A stretch of 64,000 nucleotides of DNA, taken from Celeribacter baekdonensis (GTDB taxonomy: Bacteria; Pseudomonadota; Alphaproteobacteria; Rhodobacterales; Rhodobacteraceae). Below are positions 16,008 to 24,378 of this stretch, one piece after another. The number at the start of each line of letters is the position of its first letter. Positions within the stretch are counted from its first letter, which is position 1. The notes under the pieces were generated by a model, which was given only the letters and a program-made list of their open reading frames with translations, did not search any database and had not been told where the DNA came from. A program made the position numbers and the translations under genes. The DNA is taken from NCBI RefSeq assembly GCF_900102315.1, contig NZ_FNBL01000001.1, forward strand, positions 633,841 through 697,840. The letters run 5' to 3'.

Positions 16008-16703
16008 TCAGCTTCCAGACAAGAGACTGTTGAAATTCGCTTCCTGCGCGATCAACACCGCCTGGGTGCGGCTTTGCACCCCAAGCTTGCGCATGATCGC
16101 GGTGACATGGGCTTTGACCGTGGTTTCCGCAATGGTCAGCTCATAGGCGATTTGTTTGTTCATTTGCCCTTCGCAGATCAATTGCAAAATGCGCGCCTGT
16201 TGCCGGGTCAGATGCGACAGCCGGATCAGCGCATCTTCGCGTGCACTGAGCGGCATATTGGCATCGCCCTCCGAAAACGCGCCCTCGGGGGCGTAAATCT
16301 CGCCACCTGCGATATGTTCAAAGGCTTTGCGAAAGGTTTCGCGGGTGGAATGTTTGGGCACAAACCCCGCCGCCCCCACCCGAATGGCAGAGCGCACCAC
16401 CCGTGGCTCAGCCATGGAAGACACGATCACGATTGGCGTGTTCGGACACATTTTGGTCAGCCGCACCAAACCATCCAGCCCGTTGACATCCGGCAGGTTC
16501 AGGTCGAGCAAGATCACATCCGGTGCCTCGCCCAAGGCCAGTTGTTCCAAGGCTTCCTCCAACGCGCCTGCGGTTGCCACCGTTGCAATCCCGACCCCCG
16601 CCCGCAAGGTCATCGACAAAGCGTCGCAAAACAGCGGGTGGTCATCAACAATCAACGCTGTTTGAAAAGCACCTTCAACGCGGATGGGAGTCTTTTCGAT
16701 CAT
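16008..16703 (-). CDS. NarL/LuxR-type response regulator
   Basis: A 231-residue two-domain regulator. The receiver has the acidic pair D20-D21 and phosphorylation site D67 in LLDLNLPDVNG; the C-terminal helix-turn-helix is LTRQQARILQLICEGQMNKQIAYELTI in two parts, then TTVKAHVTAIMRKLGV. It is of the AgmR/ExaE kind found with PQQ-dependent alcohol oxidation. It is the first gene of the minus-strand run to FIST and hybrid kinase (24-base gap). Its target could be the CGAC-CAAN-GTCG elements, which have the layout of two inverted heptamers separated by two bases, like NarL sites. Confidence 0.88.
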   Translation of the reverse strand: MIEKTPIRVEGAFQTALIVDDHPLFCDALSMTLRAGVGIATVATAGALEEALEQLALGEAPDVILLDLNLPDVNGLDGLVRLTKMCPNTPIVIVSSMAEPRVVRSAIRVGAAGFVPKHSTRETFRKAFEHIAGGEIYAPEGAFSEGDANMPLSAREDALIRLSHLTRQQARILQLICEGQMNKQIAYELTIAETTVKAHVTAIMRKLGVQSRTQAVLIAQEANFNSLLSGS

Positions 16704-17013
16704 GGGAAACCGCTTTCAGTTTGGGTCTGACCCGAGATTAGCAAACAGTTAGCGTATTACAAATTGCCCAAAGGTCTATGTTGTCGCTTTGCGCGCCTCA
16801 CGCTGCGCAGACACTCTCTGATGGGCTCATCAAGCCCGGATTACGGCAGTTTAAACACAAGTTTGCAGTTTTCCTAAAACATTCCGAGCACGCACCAGAT
16901 GCAAGATCTGCTGCGTTTTGCGCGTTTTCGCTCTATCCTTACCCATATCGGTATGTCACGCCTTTACAAGGGCCGCACCGCCTGATCGTGCCGTTCAACA
17001 AGGGAGAAAGACG
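16704..17013. other. Gene-free divergent region
   Basis: These 310 bases separate the response regulator and codA, which point away from each other. The part near 16750-16770 and 16850-16890 is AT-richer and probably holds the two promoters. I see no convincing operator, riboswitch or RNA gene. The upstream in-frame extension of codA to 16918 lacks a ribosome site and is not taken as coding. Confidence 0.5.
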
Positions 17014-18285
17014 ATGTTTGATCTGATTGTGAAGGGCGGCACATTGCCGGATGGGCGTGTGGCAGATGTGGCGATATTGGGCGACCGGATTGCCGAGATT
17101 GCCCCCAATATCGAATTTGAGACCCGCAAAGTGATCGATGCCACGGGGGATCTGGTTTCGCCACCCTTTGTCGATCCGCATTTTCATCTTGATGCCACCC
17201 TGTCCTTTGGCACGCCGCGGGTGAATGCCTCGGGCACCTTGTTGGAGGGGATCGGCCTATGGGGTGAACTGCGCGACGTCGCCACGGTGGACGACATGGT
17301 GGAGCGCGCATTGAGCTATTGCGACTGGGCCGCGTCGATGGGGCTTTTGGCGATCCGCTCGCATGTCGACACCACGCCCGATCACCTCAACACCGTCACG
17401 GCAATGTTGGAGGTGCGCGAAAAGGTCAAAGAGTACATTGACTTGCAACTCGTGGCCTTTCCGCAGGACGGGTTGTACCGATCCAAAACCGGGCGCGACA
17501 ATGTGATCCGGGCGCTCGATATGGGCGTCGATGTGGTCGGCGGCATCCCGCATTTTGAACGCACCATGGCCGATGGCGCGGCCTCTTTGACCGATCTGTG
17601 CGAGATCGCCGCCGCGCGCGGCTTACCCGTCGACATCCATTGCGATGAAACCGACGACCCGATGAGCCGCCACATTGAAACGCTGGCCTATGAAACGACG
17701 CGGCTTGGGCTACAAGGTCGGGTGGCGGGCAGCCATCTGACTTCAATGCATTCGATGGACAATTATTACGTGTCGAAACTTTTGCCCTTGATCGCCGAAG
17801 CCGGGATTTCCGCTATCCCGAACCCGTTGATCAACATCGTGCTGCAAGGCCGCCATGACACATTCCCGAAACGGCGCGGCTTGACACGGGTCAAGGAAAT
17901 GCAGGCCATGGGCATTCGCGTTGGCTGGGGGCAGGATTGCGTCATGGACCCGTGGTATTCGCTGGGCACCGCCGATATGTTGGATGTCGCGTTTATGGGG
18001 CTGCATGTGGCGCAGATGACCCACCCCGATGAGATGGCGCGCTGTTTCACCATGGTGACCGAGGACAATGCCGCGATCATGGGGCTTGCGGACTATGGTC
18101 TGCGCAAAGGGGCGCTGGCCTCTTTGGTGGTGCTGGACGCCGCCTCCCCAACTGAGGCGCTGCGGTTGCGACCCGCGCGTTTGGCGGTGATTGCCAAGGG
18201 CAAGGTCATTGCCCGATCGCCGCGTGGCGATGCGACCCTGTCGCTGCCTGGACGCGACGCCACGGTGCGCCGTCGCCTGATGTAA
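17014..18285 (+). CDS. codA: Cytosine deaminase (amidohydrolase family)
   Basis: A 423-residue enzyme, close to the length of E. coli CodA, that would convert cytosine (or an analogue such as isoguanine) to uracil and ammonia in the cytoplasm. Metal ligands are visible in order: HFHLD at 56-60, HCDETDDP, HLTSMHSM and the aspartate in GQDCVMDPW. The motifs SHVDTTPDHL and NPLINIVLQGRHDTFPKRRG are also CodA-like. ATG 17014 follows AGGGAG; an earlier in-frame start at 16918 is less likely. It stands alone, with no cytosine permease next to it. Related deaminases with other substrates cannot be excluded. Confidence 0.85.
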   Translation: MFDLIVKGGTLPDGRVADVAILGDRIAEIAPNIEFETRKVIDATGDLVSPPFVDPHFHLDATLSFGTPRVNASGTLLEGIGLWGELRDVATVDDMVERALSYCDWAASMGLLAIRSHVDTTPDHLNTVTAMLEVREKVKEYIDLQLVAFPQDGLYRSKTGRDNVIRALDMGVDVVGGIPHFERTMADGAASLTDLCEIAAARGLPVDIHCDETDDPMSRHIETLAYETTRLGLQGRVAGSHLTSMHSMDNYYVSKLLPLIAEAGISAIPNPLINIVLQGRHDTFPKRRGLTRVKEMQAMGIRVGWGQDCVMDPWYSLGTADMLDVAFMGLHVAQMTHPDEMARCFTMVTEDNAAIMGLADYGLRKGALASLVVLDAASPTEALRLRPARLAVIAKGKVIARSPRGDATLSLPGRDATVRRRLM

Positions 18286-18384
18286 GGGCTAGAGCGCGCC
18301 CTTTGGCTCATGAACCGTGTCCCTCACCTCTCGTTTGGTGGCCCTTAAATGACATAGCCGGGTACATGTCGTGAGCCGGCGATT

Positions 18385-19404
18385 TTAGCGCTTTGATGGC
18401 GCGATTTGCGCCTCTGGCATCCCGCCATCATGTCTGTCTGGGTCGTATAGAGTCGCTTGGGCGCGGCCTTCGTGTTTTGATCCGTAAAGGGCCAGATCCG
18501 CATCGTGAATCATTTTGTCAGCGCTCGGAGACGCGTAGAATTCCGTGGTTGTGATCCCGATAGACCCTGAAATCCGGCAGACTGTATCCTGATATGGGAT
18601 CGGTTCCTCCAGCCGGGAAATGATCCGAGAGGCTGTGCGCATCAAACGATCATGATCAACAAACTTATTGAAGACCAAAACAAATTCATCGCCACCCACC
18701 CGCGCCACCAAGTCGTCTCCACGGGTTTCTTCCAATAGGATTTTCGCCACCCGTTGCAACACCGTATCGCCTGCGGCGTGGCCCAGCGTGTCATTGACGG
18801 ATTTGAAGTAATCGAGATCAAGGTGCATCAATGCAAAATGAACACCGCCGCGCAACATCCGGTCCAGCACATAATCCATCGCGCGCCGATTTTTCAGCCC
18901 GGTGAGCGTATCGGTGTAGGCCTGTTCTTCGGCAGCGACCTTTGCGCCTTGCAGACGTGCGTTGAGCTGTTTGGTTTCTTCAAGAACCGCCGATTTCGCC
19001 TCGACCAGATAAAGCATTTCAATCGCAAGGTCGGTATGAGCAAAATCTCCCGAGGTCAGTCGATAATCGGCCACAGCGTCAAGGATCGAGATGCCAAAAG
19101 ACAGGTTCAGAATGTTGAGATTGGCGCCGTCAATGGCAATGGCCATCCCTTTCAGCGGGGTCGAAATACCGGACGTGAAGTTCAGATAGAGTTTCGTTGA
19201 CAATGGCACAGGACCATCGCCCGTCCCGCGCCCGTTGTCGCGAACGGAAAACACCTCACTGATTGTTTTGCCAATCAACGTATCGGCCCTGCGCAGTTTG
19301 CCAAGCGTCGGGCCGACAAATTGGATGATCCCATCATCGTCATAAATGAGTCCCATGGGCATCAAGGCACAAACGGACGTGGGATCAAATGTTGCGTGTT
19401 TCAT
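18385..19404 (-). CDS. Diguanylate cyclase with an H-NOX-associated (HNOBA) sensory domain
   Basis: A 339-residue cytoplasmic protein. Residues about 10-150 are the H-NOX-associated domain (LMPMGLIYDDDGIIQFVGPTL, LSFGISILDAVADYRLT, IEMLYLVEAKSAVLEETKQLN), then a short coiled coil and a GGDEF domain with the intact active motif GGDEF and an inhibitory I-site RGDD five residues before it. It should make cyclic di-GMP and be product-inhibited. The start overlaps the stop of the H-NOX-like gene as ATGA, so sensor and cyclase are translated together. Confidence 0.88.
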   Translation of the reverse strand: MKHATFDPTSVCALMPMGLIYDDDGIIQFVGPTLGKLRRADTLIGKTISEVFSVRDNGRGTGDGPVPLSTKLYLNFTSGISTPLKGMAIAIDGANLNILNLSFGISILDAVADYRLTSGDFAHTDLAIEMLYLVEAKSAVLEETKQLNARLQGAKVAAEEQAYTDTLTGLKNRRAMDYVLDRMLRGGVHFALMHLDLDYFKSVNDTLGHAAGDTVLQRVAKILLEETRGDDLVARVGGDEFVLVFNKFVDHDRLMRTASRIISRLEEPIPYQDTVCRISGSIGITTTEFYASPSADKMIHDADLALYGSKHEGRAQATLYDPDRHDGGMPEAQIAPSKR

Positions 19405-20000
19405 AAGCCATCCCCAATCCGCCCGAACAAATCGAAGGCGCGCCCTTCGGCATAGGCGACTTCAAGCAGGTTGATGGTGATCACTTCTTCGCCCGAATCC
19501 ATCCATCCCGAATGTTCCAAAAACACCAAGGCCCCATAGTCATCCGCCATCGCCCGCATCACGCCAACCATAGCATAGCCAAACCCCGGCATCGCACTTG
19601 AACACCGAAGTCGGAATGTCCCGTCGCCACAGGATTCGACCGAAAGCGTCGGCACCTCAAGATCGGGCAGCGCCAATTTGGCGCGCCCTTCCAAGTCATT
19701 GAGTGAGTATAGGAATTCCGTAAAATTTTCGCCGCCAAAGCGCAATAATCGGCGGATTGCCTCCACATTTGGATGCGACACCAGATAGGTTCCGAGATCC
19801 TCAAGAAAGGTTTCAACAGGTTTATGCAAATGCCGCGCCGCCCGGCCCAGCACGTCCAACGTGATCTGATCCGGATAGCTCAGCATGGCTTCGAAGTTTT
19901 CAAAGCCAAGATCCGCATTTTCAGCAATATCCAACCACGCCTGCGCCCCGTAGGTATCACGCAGAAAACATTGGATCGCTCGATTTATCATCCCGTGCAT
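19401..20000 (-). CDS. H-NOX-like (heme NO-binding domain) protein with degenerate ligand motifs
   Basis: A 199-residue single-domain protein that follows the H-NOX pattern from MHGMINRAIQCFL to the end. By eye alignment to guanylate cyclase beta1, the proximal heme histidine (in LDALHDH) corresponds to E104 in LNDLEGR, and the Y-x-S-x-R heme-propionate motif corresponds to C133-S-S-A-M137. So the usual heme ligands appear to be missing. It still heads an operon with the cyclase that carries the matching partner domain. ATG 20000 is preferred over an upstream GTG at 20018. It may bind heme differently, bind something else, or act without heme. Confidence 0.75.
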   Translation of the reverse strand: MHGMINRAIQCFLRDTYGAQAWLDIAENADLGFENFEAMLSYPDQITLDVLGRAARHLHKPVETFLEDLGTYLVSHPNVEAIRRLLRFGGENFTEFLYSLNDLEGRAKLALPDLEVPTLSVESCGDGTFRLRCSSAMPGFGYAMVGVMRAMADDYGALVFLEHSGWMDSGEEVITINLLEVAYAEGRAFDLFGRIGDGL

Positions 20001-20110
20001 GACCGGCACGCCTCTCACTTACACATGCGAAAGCCTTACGTGCGCACTCTTAAGAAAGTACCAATGTCAGCGGGATTTTCCGCGTCACAGGGGCACACAT
20101 CGGTAAAATT

Positions 20111-20845
20111 CTAAATCTCTTTGTGGCACAGCCAGTCAAAGAGGTCTGCAACACTGTCCAAGACCACATCGGCATGGGGCGCAAGTTCATGGGCCTGCGC
20201 GACCCCGGTCAAAACCGCGACGGTCATCATTCCTGCCGCACGTCCCGCCACCAGATCGTGAAGACTGTCACCCACCATCACACAGCCCGAGGGGGCGACG
20301 CCAAGCCGTTCGGCCGCGCCCAAACACGGCCCCGGCGCGGGTTTGCCGCCATAGCCACTATCATAGCCGACCACAGCGGAAAAATGCGCCGACACATCCA
20401 TTTGCCGCAGATGATCATGGGCCGAGGCCTCGAAATCATTGGTCACGACAGCAAGCGCATACCCCGCCTGCGTCAGAGCGGCACAGATGTTGCCAAGCCC
20501 CGGCACGGGCATCGGCAGAAACCGATCGGGATCGGCATCGAGCCGGGCCAAAATCTGTTGTTGAGTGAGTTGTGGAAAATGCGGCTGCAACACCTCCAAA
20601 ACATCTTCGGGCGTGCCCGCGATCATCGCACTGTCGGGGTGAAACCGCACCTGTGCCATGTCAAATCCCATCGCCAGCGCCACGGCTTCCGCCTTTTCCC
20701 CCGACCCGCCGCAGATCTCAAGGATCACGCCCTGCGCCCATGGCCCCCAACTGCCTTGAAAATCCATCAATGTACCGTCTTTATCAAACAGGATCGCGGA
20801 GATCGCAGACGGCGTTTGCTGCGGTGTCTTTGGAAAAAGTGACAT
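20111..20845 (-). CDS. HAD-family phosphatase, phosphoglycolate phosphatase-like
   Basis: A 244-residue HAD hydrolase with motif I DKDGTLMDF, motif II VVTND, a conserved lysine in YGGKPAPGPCL and motif IV VMVGDSLHDL. Insertion of a helical cap between motifs I and II makes it a class I HAD of the Gph/PGP type. It likely removes phosphate from a small metabolite; 2-phosphoglycolate is the common substrate of the group but is not proven here. The DUF3572 gene ends 9 bases upstream in the same direction, so they are probably co-transcribed. Confidence 0.8.
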   Translation of the reverse strand: MSLFPKTPQQTPSAISAILFDKDGTLMDFQGSWGPWAQGVILEICGGSGEKAEAVALAMGFDMAQVRFHPDSAMIAGTPEDVLEVLQPHFPQLTQQQILARLDADPDRFLPMPVPGLGNICAALTQAGYALAVVTNDFEASAHDHLRQMDVSAHFSAVVGYDSGYGGKPAPGPCLGAAERLGVAPSGCVMVGDSLHDLVAGRAAGMMTVAVLTGVAQAHELAPHADVVLDSVADLFDWLCHKEI

Positions 20846-20854
20846 GGATGATCC

Positions 20855-21133
20855 TCAGGTCCAGTGGATGTCTGCGCCGCCCGGAAGCGCCTGACGCGCA
20901 CGCATTGGATCGTGTGGATCAAGACCGGTCGCCGTGGCACAGGCGTTAACCCATTCATCGTTCATGGTCACGAAATCGAGAACCGCCGAGAGCACGTCCA
21001 TCTCCGTGGCGCGCGCGCGCAACTCCTCTGGGCTCATGCCGCTAGAGCCCAGAAAAATAGGCAGAATTTCTTCATCTCCAACCAGCCACGCCAAGGTTTT
21101 GAGGGCAATCACTTCGGCGGATTCCTGCTTCAT
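20855..21133 (-). CDS. DUF3572 family protein
   Basis: A 92-residue acidic protein starting MKQESAEVIALKTLAWL and containing FLGSSGMSPEELRARA, the hallmark of DUF3572, a family of unknown function found in alphaproteobacteria. It precedes the HAD phosphatase and lies across from the PleD-type gene. In related genomes the same neighbour order is common, with the PleD-like gene divergent. Confidence 0.8.
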   Translation of the reverse strand: MKQESAEVIALKTLAWLVGDEEILPIFLGSSGMSPEELRARATEMDVLSAVLDFVTMNDEWVNACATATGLDPHDPMRARQALPGGADIHWT

Positions 21134-21262
21134 CTGTGGATAACTCCGTAGGTTGGAAACGCTTTCTTAACCTTTCTCAACCAAATTCCCTAACAGGTGC
21201 AACAGCATTCGACACACGAAACCCAAAGCCGGCAAAATAACACGGCTCTCTGAGAGGTCCCT

Positions 21263-22648
21263 ATGGCGGGCAGGATTTTGATCGCGGACAACGTGCCGAC
21301 CAATCGCATCATCCTAAAGGTGAAACTCGCTTCTGCCTTTTATGATGTGTCTCAGGCGGCCACAGGGTCTGACGCCCTTGCCCGCGCGCGTGAGTTGCGG
21401 CCAAATCTGATCATTCTGGATGGCAATCTGGGCGATATGACGGGGTATGCGGCCTGTGCCGCGCTCAAAAAAGACCCGCTCACCGCCCATATTCCCGTCG
21501 CCATCATCACCCCGGCCCATGACACGACGGCGCGGATTGCCGCCCTCAAAGCGGGCGCCGATGAGTTCCTCACCAAGCCGCTGGATGAGCTGACGCTGAC
21601 CGCCCGTGTGCGCGCTTTGATGCGGGCCTCGGCCACCTCCGAAGAATTGCGTCGGCGTAACGAAACGGCCCATGCGCTTGGGTTTTCCGAACCGGCGAGC
21701 CATTTTGAAACCCCAGGCAAAATCACCCTCATCGGGGCCACGGCCGAAGAGGCGATGACCTGGCGCGCCGGTTTGCGCGGCATGACGTCGGACGAGATCG
21801 TGATCGAACGGGGGGATCATGTGTTGGAGGCGATCTACAATGGTAATGTCTCTGACCTGTATGTGATTTCGGCGCAGTTTGGTGGTGGAACGGAGGGGCT
21901 TCGGTTGATCTCTGACCTGCGCGCCCGCGATGCGACCCGGACCTCCGGCATCGTCGTTGTGCATGGTCAACAGGACCGGCGCGAGGCATTGATGGCGCTT
22001 GATCTGGGTGCCAATGATCTGATCACCCGCGGGGCTGACCCGGAAGAAATGGCCCTGCGCCTGCGCACGCAAATGCGCCGCAAAAAAGAATCTGATCAGC
22101 TCAAACAAACCTTTGATGAGGGATTGCGTTTGGCGACAATCGACAGCCTCACCGGGTTGTACAATCGCCGCTATGCCCTGCCCCATCTTGAGAAAATCGC
22201 TAAGGAAGCCGGTGAGAACGGGCAACATTTTGCCCTGATGTTGGTGGATATTGATCGGTTCAAATCGGTCAATGACAGCTATGGTCATGCGGTCGGGGAT
22301 GATGTTTTGGTCGAAGTGGCGCATCGGATGCGCGACAATCTGCGCGGCATGGATTTGGTGGCGCGGTTTGGCGGCGAGGAGTTTTTGGTCTGTATGCCGA
22401 TGACCACTTTGATGGAGGCGCGCGCCGCCGCCGAACGGTTGCGCGTGGCGATCTGTGCCCGCCCGGTCGCGATCTCCGCCGATGGCACACCGATCACCGT
22501 CTCCGCCTCGATCGGTCTGGCCATGGGCGGCGGAATGGGCGTGCACGCCCCGAAGGTCTCCGACCTGATCGCCATCGCCGATCAGGCGCTTTACGGGGCC
22601 AAAGCCGAGGGGCGCAATCAGGTCGCTCTGGGCTCCTACGCGGCCTAA
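21263..22648 (+). CDS. pleD: PleD-type response regulator diguanylate cyclase
   Basis: A 461-residue protein with an N-terminal receiver (phospho-site in LIILDGNLGDMTG), a second receiver-like domain without a clear phospho-site (about 150-275), and a GGDEF domain with the active motif GGEEF and I-site RGMD five residues earlier. It would make cyclic di-GMP when phosphorylated and dimerised, as PleD does in Caulobacter. The start follows GAGAGGTCCCT. No kinase gene is adjacent. A strong intrinsic terminator follows. Confidence 0.9.
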   Translation: MAGRILIADNVPTNRIILKVKLASAFYDVSQAATGSDALARARELRPNLIILDGNLGDMTGYAACAALKKDPLTAHIPVAIITPAHDTTARIAALKAGADEFLTKPLDELTLTARVRALMRASATSEELRRRNETAHALGFSEPASHFETPGKITLIGATAEEAMTWRAGLRGMTSDEIVIERGDHVLEAIYNGNVSDLYVISAQFGGGTEGLRLISDLRARDATRTSGIVVVHGQQDRREALMALDLGANDLITRGADPEEMALRLRTQMRRKKESDQLKQTFDEGLRLATIDSLTGLYNRRYALPHLEKIAKEAGENGQHFALMLVDIDRFKSVNDSYGHAVGDDVLVEVAHRMRDNLRGMDLVARFGGEEFLVCMPMTTLMEARAAAERLRVAICARPVAISADGTPITVSASIGLAMGGGMGVHAPKVSDLIAIADQALYGAKAEGRNQVALGSYAA

Positions 22649-22666
22649 GCCTCTCACCAAAATAAA

Positions 22667-22689
22667 AGGCGCCCGCAGGCGCCTCTTTT
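22667..22689 (+). terminator. Intrinsic terminator after pleD
   Basis: Stem AGGCGCC-CGCA-GGCGCCT followed by CTTTTAT. The A-run before it means that it can also stop transcripts arriving from the minus-strand gene that ends at 22715. Confidence 0.8.
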
Positions 22690-22714
22690 ATGCGGTTTTC
22701 CCTCTGGTCGCGTC

Positions 22715-23287
22715 TTAATTCTGCTTTTGACCTTCGCGCGGCGCATCGCGCGATCCATCACCCGTATGTGGCGAGCGTGGCGGTTTTTTCAGCATTTCCT
22801 CAAGGCGCGTCGCATAGGCGGCACGATCTGGGGCACTCATCTGAGCGATTTGATCGACAACGATCTGTGCGCCGATCTCTTGGTGGCTGGAAAATTTCTG
22901 TTGCTGTTGCAGCAAAAGCGTTTCAAAGGCCTGCCGGTCAAACGGTTCGGCCTTCAGCGCCGTAATCATCTGTGCGAACACGACTTTCACCTCGGCCCGT
23001 GCCGCCCGCGGGTCCCCGGCGGAGCGAATAAACATGCGCCCGACATCACGGCGATCTTTGGTTTCCAACGCGCCGACGAAGGGACCAAAGCCAAAATCGC
23101 GCACCTGCATCGCCCGCGCCCGGTCCATACCCGCATCCCAGCGCAACAATGCGCCTGCCACCGTGCCAATCACCGCAAGGTTCAGCGCCAGCGACACCAC
23201 CAAAACCACGCGGCTCCAGCGAAACGGCTTTTTCGGCGTGCCCTCGGCGACCACAGGCTCGGGCGTCATTTGGCTGTCATCCGTCAT
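22715..23287 (-). CDS. Periplasmic CpxP/Spy-like (heavy-metal sensor) membrane protein
   Basis: A 190-residue protein with one N-terminal membrane span (VVLVVSLALNLAVIGTVAGALL) and a periplasmic helical part of the CpxP/Spy-like or metal-resistance type (RRDVGRMFIRSAGDPRAARAE, FDRQAFETLLLQQQQKF, LEEMLKKPPRS). Such proteins often sense or buffer envelope stress or metals. It is the last gene of the ECF sigma operon, 3 bases after the anti-sigma-like gene, so it may take part in that signalling. Confidence 0.75.
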   Translation of the reverse strand: MTDDSQMTPEPVVAEGTPKKPFRWSRVVLVVSLALNLAVIGTVAGALLRWDAGMDRARAMQVRDFGFGPFVGALETKDRRDVGRMFIRSAGDPRAARAEVKVVFAQMITALKAEPFDRQAFETLLLQQQQKFSSHQEIGAQIVVDQIAQMSAPDRAAYATRLEEMLKKPPRSPHTGDGSRDAPREGQKQN

Positions 23288-23290
23288 GGC

Positions 23291-23716
23291 TTATCCTTCC
23301 AAAGCGAGATCGTAGAAACTTGGGACCAAAGCATCAAGCGCATCGCCCGCCGCTGTCGTCTCGACCGTGGCGCTCTCGCTGTAGCTGCCCGTCGCCAAAT
23401 TGGTCACCGTTGAGGGCGCGCCCAGCCCAATCGCCAGCCCCGTCACCGCAGCCGAGGCCAATCCCGCCACCGCCCGCCATCCGCCCAGCGCCGCGACCAT
23501 GGCCGCCAGCATGGGATGACCCTGTGTCGGGCGCAGGGCCGCACGACGTGCCGCCTCTTGGCGCGTACGGGTGGCGATTTGGGTTTCGGCATCGGCCATG
23601 ACGGCGGCCAAAAGCGCAGTCGAGGGCATCACAGCCTCGTCGCGCGCCTCGGCAAACAGCGCCTCAAGCGATTGATCTGAAAGACCATCTGTCATTTTGT
23701 CATCACGATGCGTCAT
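23291..23716 (-). CDS. Putative anti-sigma factor, single membrane span
   Basis: A 141-residue protein with an N-terminal cytoplasmic helical part (LSDQSLEALFAEARDEAV, DAETQIATRTRQEAARRAAL), one membrane span (WRAVAGLASAAVTGLAIGLG) and a short periplasmic tail. Size, topology and overlap with the sigma gene (14 bases with ATG 23716, none with the alternative ATG 23695) suggest the anti-sigma partner. No zinc-binding ZAS motif is visible. Homologues are often labelled dihydroorotate dehydrogenase in databases, which the sequence does not support. Confidence 0.65.
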   Translation of the reverse strand: MTHRDDKMTDGLSDQSLEALFAEARDEAVMPSTALLAAVMADAETQIATRTRQEAARRAALRPTQGHPMLAAMVAALGGWRAVAGLASAAVTGLAIGLGAPSTVTNLATGSYSESATVETTAAGDALDALVPSFYDLALEG

Positions 23717-24296
23717 CTTCGAACCCCAGTCTGTCGCGCTGCGCGGCCAAAGCCTGCGTCAGGGCGCGTTTGCCTCGGGCGGTCAAACTTTCCACCGCCT
23801 CGACGCTAATGTCCAACACTTCGGCAATCTCAGGATTGCCCAAACCTTCAATGTGGCGCAACACCACCGCTTCGCGTTGTCGATCCGGCAACGTTGCCAG
23901 TGCCGCGTTCAACGCATCAATCCGCTCCCGCTGGATCATCACCGCCTCTTGCGAGGGCCGATCATCCTCGGGCTCGGCAATCTCGTCCAAGGCACTGCCG
24001 CGTTTTTTGCGCAGCCGATCCGTGCACAGGTTGGTCACCACCCGGTAGAGCCATGTGGTGACCTTGGCCTCGCCTTGCCGCCATTCGGGGGCGATTTTCC
24101 ACAGTCTGAGCATCGCCTCCTGAGCCACATCTTCGGCCTCCGCCCGATCACGCAACAGTCGCGCGGCATAGCCCAGAACCTTTGGTGTCAAACGCAACGT
24201 CAACGCGCGCGCCGAGGCCGCATCGCCATTGCCAAAGGCAATCAGCAACGCGTCGTCAGAGACATCGTTCAGGGCGTCAAAGGGCATATCCATCAC
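23703..24296 (-). CDS. ECF-family RNA polymerase sigma factor
   Basis: A 197-residue sigma-70 ECF factor. Region 2 is visible as LLRDRAEAEDVAQEAMLRLWK and TWLYRVVTNLCTDRLRK, region 4 as LPDRQREAVVLRHIEGLGNPEIAEVL in two parts. It would direct transcription of a stress regulon when released from its anti-sigma. It is followed by the anti-sigma-like and CpxP-like genes and preceded by the EF-hand gene on the same strand, an arrangement pointing to envelope stress or metal sensing. Confidence 0.88.
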   Translation of the reverse strand: MMDMPFDALNDVSDDALLIAFGNGDAASARALTLRLTPKVLGYAARLLRDRAEAEDVAQEAMLRLWKIAPEWRQGEAKVTTWLYRVVTNLCTDRLRKKRGSALDEIAEPEDDRPSQEAVMIQRERIDALNAALATLPDRQREAVVLRHIEGLGNPEIAEVLDISVEAVESLTARGKRALTQALAAQRDRLGFEDDAS

Positions 24297-24341
24297 CGGC
24301 TATGGCTATCTCAAACGGTTGGTGGCGTCCACCGTGAGGCG

Positions 24342-24367
24342 GCGGGGAAGAGAGATCTCTTCCCCGC
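24342..24367. other. Perfect palindrome between the EF-hand and sigma genes
   Basis: GCGGGGAAGAGA and its exact complement face each other with two bases between. No T-run follows on the minus strand, so it is not a classical terminator; it could be a processing or attenuation hairpin, or a protein-binding palindrome in front of the sigma gene. Confidence 0.5.
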
Positions 24368-24378
24368 GCACCCAACGC

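Noticed and set aside
23291-23716. Dihydroorotate dehydrogenase label used for homologues
   Set aside because: The protein is 141 residues with one membrane span and no flavin-binding barrel.
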